A stretch of 5,471 bases of DNA from Cyanobacteria bacterium OH_CDB_58 (lineage in GTDB: Bacteria; Cyanobacteriota; Vampirovibrionia; Gastranaerophilales; Gastranaerophilaceae), in assembly GCA_023435965.1 (NCBI GenBank), contig JAEZLC010000078.1, forward strand, positions 1-5,471, given 5' to 3'. Below the pieces are notes generated by a model. The model was not told where the DNA came from. It was given only the letters and a program-made list of their open reading frames with translations, and did no database searches. The position numbers and the translations under genes are program-made. Numbering within the stretch: the first letter of the stretch is position 1; every line of letters begins with the position of its first letter. This document shows, piece by piece, positions 1 to 5,471 of the stretch.

Positions 1-1
1 A

Positions 2-415
2 TTCAAGGTAGTAATGAATGGTATCGCTGAAGGGTTTACGACACCAGAATCAATAAGAAAAAAGAAAAGTCTGTTAGATGAAATTAAATATTACTCCACA
101 GATGAACAAACGTATGAAATCGGCATAAAACCTACTGACATAATTGTGTACAATGGCAAGATTTTTGCTCTATGTTCTCAAAGTAATAATATAGTCATTT
201 TTGACACGGCAAATCAAAAAATATTAAAAGATATAAAACTTCCCACATCAGGATTTGCAAGAAGAATAACTGTTGTGCCAAAATCAAATATAGCAATAGT
301 AACAAATGTACTAGAGAACAGATATCTGGTTTTAGATTTAGAAAAAAATTCAATACTTCAGTCTGTATACATAAGTACACCGGTAAATTCGATTACAATA
401 GTAGATAAGATATAA
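2..415 (+). CDS. C-terminal part of a beta-propeller (YVTN/WD40-like) protein, 5' end outside window
   Basis: The frame is open to the left edge (F-K-V-V before the ATG at 14), so this is probably the last 137 residues of a longer protein and the ATG at 14 is probably internal. From about residue 43 the sequence falls into propeller-like repeats. One runs from 'PTDIIVYNGKIFALC' through 'NNIVIFDTANQKILKDIKLP'. A second runs from 'RRITVVPKSNIAIVTN' through 'YLVLDLEKNSILQSV'. The protein ends on a lone strand, 'PVNSITIVDKI', as expected where the last strand closes the ring. The pattern (hydrophobic strand, turn, 'n.v.v.D', polar turn, next strand) is typical of YVTN, NHL or WD40-type blades. 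Such proteins usually act as binding scaffolds; no catalytic residue or ligand can be named. Its stop overlaps the methyltransferase start by one base (TAATG), so the two are probably co-transcribed. The fold is moderately sure; the function is unknown. Confidence 0.65.
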   Translation, partial: FKVVMNGIAEGFTTPESIRKKKSLLDEIKYYSTDEQTYEIGIKPTDIIVYNGKIFALCSQSNNIVIFDTANQKILKDIKLPTSGFARRITVVPKSNIAIVTNVLENRYLVLDLEKNSILQSVYISTPVNSITIVDKI

Positions 416-972
416 TGAACGCGACGACAATAGAAACTTTAAAAGAACTTGAAAAAACATCAAAAGATTATTGGAATATAGCACCAGAGACAGCAAATTT
501 CATAAATATGCTGATAAAAATTTCTAATTCAAAGAACATACTTGAAATAGGAACTTCAAACGGATATTCAGGTATATGGATTGCAAATGCGTTAAAAACT
601 ACCGGTGGACACCTCACTACAATAGAGTTTTGGGACAATAGACAATCTTTAGCTATTGAAAACTTTAAAAAATGTGATGTAAATCATTTGATAACTCCAA
701 AATTGGGTTCTGCACTACAAATACTTGAAAACGAAATAAATGAAACTTTCGATTTTATCTTTATAGACGCAAACAAAGGTGAATACATAAAATATTTTGA
801 ATTGATTCATCCACTTTTAAGTGACGGCGGAATAATAGCAGCCGACAATGTACTTTCTCACGAAGAAAAAGTTAAGCCGTTTGTTGATACAATAAAAAAT
901 CACCCAGATTATCAAGTAGAAATACTTAACTTACCAGCAGGACTCCTTCTTGCACACAAAAATATAAAATAG
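415..972 (+). CDS. SAM-dependent O-methyltransferase, class I, catechol-OMT-like (family 3)
   Basis: This 185-residue Rossmann-fold methyltransferase transfers the methyl group of S-adenosylmethionine to a hydroxyl, most likely in the cytoplasm, as no signal peptide is visible. Motif I, 'LEIGTSNGYSG' (residues 43-53), is the SAM-binding loop, and E71 in 'TIE' would bind the ribose. 'FIDANKGEY' (116-124) and 'ADN' (143-145) match the metal and catalytic centre of catechol O-methyltransferase: D118, D144 and N145 correspond to the Mg2+ ligands and K121 to the catalytic lysine. All are present, so the enzyme should be active and metal dependent. It is slightly short compared with the usual ~210-220 residues; the N-terminal helices look trimmed. 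The ATG overlaps the preceding stop (TAATG) and has no Shine-Dalgarno, which suggests translational coupling. The family is secure; the substrate (catechol, caffeoyl-type or tRNA hydroxyuridine, as for the YrrM/TrmR branch) cannot be read from the sequence. Confidence 0.9.
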   Translation: MNATTIETLKELEKTSKDYWNIAPETANFINMLIKISNSKNILEIGTSNGYSGIWIANALKTTGGHLTTIEFWDNRQSLAIENFKKCDVNHLITPKLGSALQILENEINETFDFIFIDANKGEYIKYFELIHPLLSDGGIIAADNVLSHEEKVKPFVDTIKNHPDYQVEILNLPAGLLLAHKNIK

Positions 973-982
973 ATTTTAACCT

Positions 983-1011
983 TTAACATTGATTAAAATT
1001 TATTGTATAAT
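983..1011 (+). promoter_or_regulatory. Sigma-70-type promoter for nadK-recN, predicted leaderless
   Basis: The -35 box TTAACA (983-988, 5 of 6 to consensus) is separated by 17 bp from a perfect -10 box TATAAT (1006-1011). Six T residues follow, then the ATG at 1018. Transcription normally starts about 7 nt after the -10 box, which places the first transcribed base on or next to the A of the start codon. No Shine-Dalgarno lies between. The site sits in the 45-bp gap after the methyltransferase stop and separates nadK-recN from the upstream pair. Confidence 0.75.
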
Positions 1012-1017
1012 TTTTTT

Positions 1018-1872
1018 ATGGAAAATACTCAGATAGAATCAATAAGGGGCGAAAAAATTTCTTTAGAGAAAGTCGGAATAATCTACAATTCTGACAGTTT
1101 AAAGTCCTTAGACACTATTGAAGAAATTCAGAATACGCTTCAAAACTATAATTTAAAATCAAAGATATTTACAACTGATCATTTCGATCACTCAATAACT
1201 TTTGCAATAGTAGTTGGGGGAGATGGAACTCTTCTGAGAGCAGCCAGGTATTACAGTGAATTTAACGTTCCTGTTTTTGGGGTTAACCTTGGAAGGTTAG
1301 GATTTTTGTCCCAATCAAGCCCGGACGATATAGAATTTGCGATAGAAAAAATACTAGAAGGCCAGTTTAAAATAGAAGAGAGGCTTATGCTCAGTGCCCT
1401 AGGTGGCAAACTCACAGCACTCAACGACATAGTGATAAAAGGCGATAGTTTTTCTAGAACAGCAAGACTATATGTACACATAAACGATAAAATTGTTTGT
1501 GATTACTTGGCAGACGGTCTTATCATTTCAACTCCTACCGGATCAACCGCATACACCCTATCCGCCGGAGGCCCTATTCTTGTGCCAAGTTTAAGTGCGA
1601 TGGTTATTGTACCTATCTGTCCTCATACAATGAGTGCAAGACCCCTTGTTGTGCCGGCATGCGAAAAAATAAAAGTAACAACTTGCCAAAGCAACCCTAA
1701 ACTAAAAATATCAGCTGACGGTCAAAAAATACTAAACATTGGTCAAAATGAAAAAATCATAATTGAAGAAAATAAAAACAAAGCAAAACTTCTTCTTTTA
1801 AACGTTGAAAATAACATGTTTTATTCTGTATTAAGAGAGAAACTCCACTGGGGAACGTCTTGGAAGGGATAA
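1018..1872 (+). CDS. nadK: NAD kinase
   Basis: NAD kinase (EC 2.7.1.23) phosphorylates NAD+ to NADP+ with ATP or polyphosphate and is the cell's only de novo source of NADP; it is cytoplasmic. In the 284-residue protein the signature GGDGT is at residues 67-71, preceded by hydrophobic 'FAIVV'. 'GVNLGRLGFL' (88-97) follows. The N-[E/D] substrate motif is 'ALNDIVI' (N136, D137). The glycine-rich block 'DGLIISTPTGSTAY' (166-179) and 'GGP' (184-186) complete the site, and the C-terminal 'LREKLHWG' is typical of the family. Length matches the usual 270-300. I chose the ATG at 1018 over the in-frame TTG at 1003, because that TTG abuts the -10 box (TATAAT, 1006-1011) and would be upstream of the transcript. 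recN starts one base after the stop, and the last codons (tggaaggga) carry its ribosome binding site, so the two are an operon. Confidence 0.95.
   Translation: MENTQIESIRGEKISLEKVGIIYNSDSLKSLDTIEEIQNTLQNYNLKSKIFTTDHFDHSITFAIVVGGDGTLLRAARYYSEFNVPVFGVNLGRLGFLSQSSPDDIEFAIEKILEGQFKIEERLMLSALGGKLTALNDIVIKGDSFSRTARLYVHINDKIVCDYLADGLIISTPTGSTAYTLSAGGPILVPSLSAMVIVPICPHTMSARPLVVPACEKIKVTTCQSNPKLKISADGQKILNIGQNEKIIIEENKNKAKLLLLNVENNMFYSVLREKLHWGTSWKG
1862..1869 (+). promoter_or_regulatory. Ribosome binding site of recN inside the nadK 3' end
   Basis: The purine run GGAAGGGA lies over the last nadK codons and ends 4 nt before the recN ATG at 1874. It fixes that start and couples recN translation to termination on nadK. 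Confidence 0.6.
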
Positions 1873-1873
1873 T

Positions 1874-3529
1874 ATGATTCAATCATTAAATATTAAAAAC
1901 TTCATTCTTATAGACGAATTATCACTTGATTTTGACAGGGGCTTTAATGTTTTTACCGGAGAGACCGGAGCAGGTAAAAGTATAATAATTAATGCTATAG
2001 ACATTGCACTTGGATCAAAAGTAAATAAAGAATCAATCAAAACTGGTGAAGAAAAAGCAACTCTAGAACTCACTATCAAAATAAACGATGAGTTTGACAA
2101 AAAAATACTGGAAGAAAATGCGATAGAGGCACCTAATTCTGAACTTATTATCTCAAGAGAAATTTTGCCGACAACAACTCGTTCCAGAATCAATGGAGTC
2201 TTGGTAACACAAGATTTTATAAAAGAAATTAGAGAACAAATAATAGACATTCACACTCAGCACCAAAATTACAACTATATCCAGCCAAAAACCCACATAA
2301 AACTCCTCGACAATTTTGGCGATCAGAACCATAGAGCTCTGGCCTCGGCTTTTGAAAAACAATACGTCCATTATCTCCAATTGAATAAACAGTTAGGTGC
2401 TGCTCTAGCAAAAACAAATGCAACAGAGCAACAAATAGAATTTTTAAAGTTCCAGATTAACGAAATAGAGTCTGTAAACATAGAAGACTACGAAGAAGAT
2501 ATAAAACTGGAAAAAGAACTTGAAGTGCTTCTCAATTCAGAAAAACTAAAAGAATTATCTTTCGCTGCATACTGGAACTTGCAAGGAGATGACCTAAACA
2601 TAGTAAGCTCGCTGGGCTCAGTAAAGGCAAATCTAACTAAACTTTCTCAAATGGATGAGAGCACCACAGAAATTGAAGAAGAACTTATAAACTGTCAGGA
2701 AATTCTTAAAGACCTATCTTCGAGACTAAGAAGTTACTCTGAGGCTCAAGAGCTCGATGAAGAAAAAATAGATTCAATACAACATAGAATGGATTGTTTG
2801 GACAAAATAAAACGCAAATACGGCAAGACTTTAGAAGAAGTAGACAATCAATACAACAAATTAAAAGAAGAATTAAACTCCATAGAAGTTTCGCAAGATG
2901 AAGCAATTAAACTGCAAGCAGAAATAAAAAACTCAGAAAAAGAACTGCTCGAAACGGCAACGAAGCTATCAATGCTAAGAAAAACATTATCAGAAAAACT
3001 GTCAGAATTAATAACCAATGAACTGGAAAAACTAGAGCTGCCAAAAGTCAGATTTTATGTAGAAGTAGCTTCGACAGAACTAAATGAAAATGGCGTTGAC
3101 AAAGTAGAGTTTTTAATTTCAACAAACATATCAGAACCACTAAAACCTCTGGCCAGAGTCGCTTCAGGAGGTGAAATATCTAGAGTTATGCTTGCAATTA
3201 AGACAATTTTTGCCAAGGCTGACAAAACAAACACGGTTATTTTTGATGAAATAGACACAGGAATATCAGGTAAATCATCTCAGGCAGTGGCAGAAAGCAT
3301 ACACAATCTATCAAATCATCACCAAGTAATCGTTATTACTCACCAACCGATAATTGCAGCAAAAGCATCCACGCATTTTTACGTAACCAAAGATCAAGAA
3401 GAGCAGACCAAAGTAAAAGTGTACAACTTAAAAGGTGAAAATAAAATAAAAGCGATTGCACTTTTGGCGAGTGGCGAAATTAATGAAGATTCTATAAATT
3501 TTGCAAAAAAACTGGTTTCTACTCCATAA
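1874..3529 (+). CDS. recN: DNA repair protein RecN (SMC-like ATPase)
   Basis: RecN is an SMC-family ATPase that holds DNA ends during recombinational repair of double-strand breaks; it acts on the nucleoid. The 551 residues match the usual length. The N-terminal ATPase half begins 'MIQSLNIKNFILIDE' and carries Walker A 'GETGAGKS' (29-36) and the RecN-typical 'IDIHTQHQN' (124-132). Residues about 155-385 are charged and heptad-like: coiled coil, with the family's 'IKRKYG' (312-317) at the distal part. The C-terminal half has the ABC signature 'SGGEISR' (431-437), Walker B 'TVIFDEIDTGISG' (454-466) and the H-loop 'ITHQPIIAA' (488-496). The end 'IALLASGE' matches the usual 'ARMLSG' region. All ATPase motifs are intact. 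The common consensus is 'IHGQHE' and 'THLPQ.AA', so this copy deviates slightly at both places. It is the second gene of the nadK operon. The pairing with nadK recurs in many bacteria. Confidence 0.96.
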   Translation: MIQSLNIKNFILIDELSLDFDRGFNVFTGETGAGKSIIINAIDIALGSKVNKESIKTGEEKATLELTIKINDEFDKKILEENAIEAPNSELIISREILPTTTRSRINGVLVTQDFIKEIREQIIDIHTQHQNYNYIQPKTHIKLLDNFGDQNHRALASAFEKQYVHYLQLNKQLGAALAKTNATEQQIEFLKFQINEIESVNIEDYEEDIKLEKELEVLLNSEKLKELSFAAYWNLQGDDLNIVSSLGSVKANLTKLSQMDESTTEIEEELINCQEILKDLSSRLRSYSEAQELDEEKIDSIQHRMDCLDKIKRKYGKTLEEVDNQYNKLKEELNSIEVSQDEAIKLQAEIKNSEKELLETATKLSMLRKTLSEKLSELITNELEKLELPKVRFYVEVASTELNENGVDKVEFLISTNISEPLKPLARVASGGEISRVMLAIKTIFAKADKTNTVIFDEIDTGISGKSSQAVAESIHNLSNHHQVIVITHQPIIAAKASTHFYVTKDQEEQTKVKVYNLKGENKIKAIALLASGEINEDSINFAKKLVSTP

Positions 3530-3533
3530 CTTT

Positions 3534-3542
3534 TGCTATAAT
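3534..3542 (+). promoter_or_regulatory. Extended -10 promoter for the 129-residue gene
   Basis: TGCTATAAT (3534-3542) is a perfect extended -10 element (TGn plus TATAAT), beginning 5 bp after the recN stop. The -35 region would lie inside the recN 3' end and is weak (TGGTTT at 3513-3518, 18-bp spacing). This fits the rule that an extended -10 compensates for a poor -35. Transcription should start near 3549 and give a ~40-nt leader. Confidence 0.65.
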
Positions 3543-3575
3543 TGCATAAAGAAAAACCGTTAACTTTGAATAAAA

Positions 3576-3588
3576 AAGGATGCAGGGG
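3576..3588 (+). promoter_or_regulatory. Ribosome binding site of the 129-residue gene
   Basis: AAGGA (3576-3580) lies 10 nt before the ATG at 3591 and a second purine run, AGGGG (3584-3588), lies 2 nt before it. AAGGA has the better spacing. Together they support the ATG at 3591 as the start. Confidence 0.5.
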
Positions 3589-3590
3589 AA

Positions 3591-3980
3591 ATGATTAAAA
3601 TTAATTTATTGAATGTTTCTAACCATAAAAAACAAGGATTTAGTGCTCGTTTATCTCAAGATGTAAAAGCACAAGTTAAAGAAGGACAATCCTTTTATAA
3701 GAACTTAGGAAACAAAAGTGCTGAAGATTTTTACAACTCACAGGTTGACGAAGTAAAAAAGCTCGCCCCTTCTATAATAGTGGAAACAAAAAACAAAGGC
3801 GGTTCCATGATAAACCCTTATGGAGAGGACTATATAATTCTTTCTAAAAAAGGAAAAACATTTGACTGCGAATCACTTAATGAAGCGGATCCTTTTGAAA
3901 AAAATCTAAAAAAAGACTCTATAAAAACCCTTGATGGAATTGTATCTTTAGTTGAAAATCTGAAGAAATTTTCGAAATAA
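3591..3980 (+). CDS. Hypothetical protein, 129 residues, lysine-rich
   Basis: I do not recognise this protein. It has its own extended -10 promoter and a ribosome binding site, codon use like its neighbours and a clean end next to alr, so it is very likely a real gene. There is no signal peptide or membrane segment. Residues 1-20 are basic and loosely structured ('NVSNHKKQGFSARLS'). About 20-58 look helical and charged. A short beta-rich core follows: 'PSIIVETKNKGG' (60-71), then 'YGEDYIILSKKGKTFDC' (77-93), which reads as two or three strands joined by turns. The C-terminus 'TLDGIVSLVENLKKFS' (113-128) is an amphipathic helix. The lone C93 argues against a zinc site. Short basic-start proteins of this type are common in Gastranaerophilales-like genomes, but this is only an impression. 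Its role is unknown; a small cytoplasmic protein is the safest description. Confidence 0.75.
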   Translation: MIKINLLNVSNHKKQGFSARLSQDVKAQVKEGQSFYKNLGNKSAEDFYNSQVDEVKKLAPSIIVETKNKGGSMINPYGEDYIILSKKGKTFDCESLNEADPFEKNLKKDSIKTLDGIVSLVENLKKFSK

Positions 3981-3982
3981 AA

Positions 3983-5116
3983 CTATCTGGTATAAACTCT
4001 AGACAACCTGACCTTTAATCTACAGATAAGTTCATAATTTATTGTGCCTAATATTTTTGCCCACTCATCAATGGAGATGGCTTCTTTTCCATCCTGCCCC
4101 AACAGAGTAATTATGTCTCCTTCTTGAGCATCAATTCCAGTGATATCAAACATCATCTGGTCCATTGTAATATTACCGATTTGAGCAATTTTTTTACCAT
4201 TGAGTATTCCAAATATTTTATTTGATAAAAGTCTTGAAACACCATCTGCATAACCTATTGGAATTGTTGCTATTTTTATATTCTTGTCAGACACAAAAGT
4301 ATGACAATAACTGACACCACAACCTTTTTCAGCTTCATGAACATTTGTTATCCGCCCTTTTAAAGACATAACAGGAGTCAGAGATGGAAGTTTCTTAACA
4401 TTGCCGACTACATCTGGTACAAAACCATATATTCCGATACCTGCTCTTGCCAAATTGTAATCCAGATCATCAAATCCAATTATTGCAGAAGTATTTGCAC
4501 AATGCACCAACAATCCCGAAGTATCAATCTGAGATATTACTTCATTCCAGTGATTTAATTGTTCTTTTGTTTTATCTTCATCTTCAGAACAGGCAAAATG
4601 CGTAAAAACACCGTCTAAATCTATAAAATCAGCCTCTTGCACCCTTTTAATCAGCTCAACCGCCTTATTATAACAAACTCCGATTCTATTCATACCAGTA
4701 TCGACTTTTATGTGTACTTTTACTTTGTTTCCTGTTTTTTGATATGCAAGTTTAGCGGCTTCAATGTGTTCTTGGGAAAATAGAGATAAAGTTATATTAT
4801 TCTCTGCAGCATAATCAAAAGCCCAAATTGGTGCAGCACCTAAAACCAAAATCGGAACATTGATTTGTGCCTCTCTAAGCTGCATACCTTCATCAATAGA
4901 AGCAACTCCCAACATATCAACCCCTGACGCCAATAACGTAGGAGTAATCATAACGCTACCGTGTCCATATGCATCAGCCTTTACGACGGCCATAAGTTTA
5001 GAACCTGGCTTGATAAACTTCTTGATTTCACATACATTTTTTTCTATGTAATCAAGGTTTATTTCTACCCAAGCATCACGTTTAGTATTCAGGTATGATA
5101 ATCTGTTAAATTTCAT
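3983..5116 (-). CDS. alr: Alanine racemase
   Basis: This PLP enzyme (EC 5.1.1.1) interconverts L- and D-alanine and supplies D-Ala for peptidoglycan; it is cytoplasmic. The 377 residues match the family. The alpha/beta barrel begins 'RDAWVEINLDYI' (13-24). The PLP lysine is K46 in 'VVKADAYGHG', followed by Y50. 'KVDTGMNRIG' (137-146) gives the lysine that is often carboxylated (K137) and R144. H173 ('THFA'), S210 ('NTSA') and R224 ('RAGIGIYG') line the PLP pocket. The second catalytic base is Y270 in 'GVSYC', where most relatives read 'GVSYG'. M318 ('TMDQ') completes the site. Every essential residue is present. The ATG at 5116 is the only reasonable start before 'WVEIN', and it lies 6 nt after a -10 box with no Shine-Dalgarno. 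It is co-oriented with the 73-residue gene upstream and converges on the 129-residue gene with a 2-bp gap. Confidence 0.96.
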   Translation of the reverse strand: MKFNRLSYLNTKRDAWVEINLDYIEKNVCEIKKFIKPGSKLMAVVKADAYGHGSVMITPTLLASGVDMLGVASIDEGMQLREAQINVPILVLGAAPIWAFDYAAENNITLSLFSQEHIEAAKLAYQKTGNKVKVHIKVDTGMNRIGVCYNKAVELIKRVQEADFIDLDGVFTHFACSEDEDKTKEQLNHWNEVISQIDTSGLLVHCANTSAIIGFDDLDYNLARAGIGIYGFVPDVVGNVKKLPSLTPVMSLKGRITNVHEAEKGCGVSYCHTFVSDKNIKIATIPIGYADGVSRLLSNKIFGILNGKKIAQIGNITMDQMMFDITGIDAQEGDIITLLGQDGKEAISIDEWAKILGTINYELICRLKVRLSRVYTR

Positions 5117-5122
5117 ACCTAT

Positions 5123-5151
5123 ATAATAGTTTAAAAAACTCTGCTGGTAAA
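5123..5151 (-). promoter_or_regulatory. Sigma-70-type promoter for alr, predicted leaderless
   Basis: Read on the minus strand: -35 TTTACC (5151-5146, 4 of 6 to consensus), a 17-bp spacer, and -10 TATTAT (5128-5123, 5 of 6). Six bases then lead to the ATG at 5116. The expected transcription start therefore coincides with the start codon. Spacing is identical to that of the nadK promoter. It occupies the 45-bp gap between the 73-residue gene and alr. Confidence 0.65.
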
Positions 5152-5161
5152 TAAAGTAATA

Positions 5162-5383
5162 TTAGCCGACTAAGTCAATTACGTTTCCTAATTGATTTGC
5201 TATCTCTGCTGGTTTTTGACGAGAGTCTTCTATTCTTGCAATGACTCTTTCATTGTTGTCTTTCATAACTACTGCTTTATTAAGTGTTTCTATGCTGGTA
5301 ATTTTTTGAGCATTAACATATTTATCGTTACCATTCTGATCTTTTACTTTCACAAAAGTACTTGGTTGAATTGAATCCATCAT
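5162..5383 (-). CDS. Small hypothetical protein, 73 residues, FlbD/SwrD-like pattern
   Basis: It is a small soluble protein of unknown function. The start is well supported: AAAGGAG lies 5 nt before the first ATG and 8 nt before a second, adjacent ATG (ATGATG), so initiation at either is possible. The N-terminal half reads as alternating strands and turns: 'FVKVKDQNGNDKYVNAQKI' (10-28), 'SIETLNKAVVMKDNNERVIARI' in two pieces (30-39 and 40-51). A helix 'KPAEIANQLGNVIDLV' (57-72) follows. The order 'short strand, N-G turn, V-N...I..IE, strand, turn, strand, helix' resembles the small FlbD/SwrD proteins linked to flagella elsewhere, but no flagellar gene is in view and the match is by pattern only. 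It has no cysteine, no signal peptide and no membrane segment. It lies upstream of alr on the same strand; alr has its own promoter, though read-through is possible. Confidence 0.75.
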   Translation of the reverse strand: MMDSIQPSTFVKVKDQNGNDKYVNAQKITSIETLNKAVVMKDNNERVIARIEDSRQKPAEIANQLGNVIDLVG

Positions 5384-5388
5384 AATTT

Positions 5389-5395
5389 CTCCTTT
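5389..5395 (-). promoter_or_regulatory. Strong Shine-Dalgarno of the 73-residue gene
   Basis: AAAGGAG on the minus strand (5395-5389) is a near-perfect Shine-Dalgarno sequence at 5 or 8 nt from the two tandem ATG codons. It shows that this genome uses canonical ribosome binding sites, in contrast to nadK and alr. Upstream (5396-5471) I see only a weak -10 candidate, TACAAT (5417-5412), with no good -35 box. Confidence 0.7.
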
Positions 5396-5471
5396 GTTTA
5401 CTGAGATAACAATTGTAAATTTCCAATTTTGCCTAATTATTAAGATATTTTAAATACCCAAAATTCAAAAG

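Noticed and set aside
1003..1017. Upstream TTG start adding five residues (MYNFF) to NAD kinase
   Set aside because: The codons overlap the TATAAT box and a T run, there is no ribosome binding site, and the ATG at 1018 gives a normal family length.
1176..1190. Inverted repeat TGATC-ATTTC-GATCA as an operator
   Set aside because: It lies well inside the nadK coding region, is short, and has no partner near a promoter.
1284..1299. Inverted repeat TAACCTT-GG-AAGGTTA resembling a hairpin
   Set aside because: It has only a 2-nt loop, no T run, and lies in codons for the conserved NLGRLG stretch of NAD kinase; coincidence of coding sequence.
1879..2250. Long minus-strand open frame opposite recN
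   Set aside because: It is a shadow of the recN reading frame with a low-complexity S/I/L-rich translation and no ribosome binding site; the plus-strand frame has all RecN motifs.
5139..5213. 10-bp direct repeat CTCTGCTGGT (5139-5148 and 5204-5213) spanning the alr promoter and the end of the 73-residue gene
   Set aside because: One copy encodes K-P-A-E in frame, a similar 10-mer occurs in the methyltransferase gene (931-940), and there are only two copies; chance similarity is the simpler explanation.
5396..5471. Possible promoter or gene in the last 76 bases
   Set aside because: It is AT-rich with only a weak TACAAT (5417-5412 minus) and no well-spaced -35 box; no coding or RNA structure is visible.

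Overview
This is an AT-rich window (roughly one third G+C by eye) with tightly packed bacterial housekeeping genes. The low G+C, the heavy use of ATA for isoleucine and AAA for lysine, and a small lysine/asparagine-rich lineage-type protein (3591-3980) would suit an uncultured gut bacterium such as Gastranaerophilales (Vampirovibrionia, 'Melainabacteria'). A Bacillota-like genome is not excluded, and this placement is an inference from style rather than from a marker gene.

Layout. The plus strand carries the 3' end of a beta-propeller gene (2-415), overlapped by one base by a SAM-dependent O-methyltransferase (415-972). A promoter at 983-1011 then drives NAD kinase (1018-1872), which is followed after one base by recN (1874-3529). 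An extended -10 promoter overlaps the recN stop and serves a 129-residue protein of unknown function (3591-3980). Its stop lies 2 bp from the stop of the convergent alanine racemase gene alr (5116-3983, minus strand). Upstream of alr on the same strand is a 73-residue small protein with a strong Shine-Dalgarno (5383-5162). The last ~75 bp hold no gene.

Functionally these are core genes: NADP supply (NAD kinase), double-strand break repair (RecN), D-alanine for peptidoglycan (Alr), plus a small-molecule O-methyltransferase of unknown substrate. The nadK-recN pairing is a widely conserved bacterial neighbourhood. No mobile element, CRISPR array, tRNA, rRNA or defence system is visible.

The most interesting structure is in the control regions. 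nadK and alr, on opposite strands, share one geometry: a -35 box, a 17-bp spacer, a near-consensus -10 box, then exactly 6 nt to the ATG with no Shine-Dalgarno. This predicts leaderless mRNAs. recN and both small genes have visible purine-rich ribosome binding sites, so two modes of translation initiation seem to coexist. I see no evidence for a wholly new multi-gene system here.
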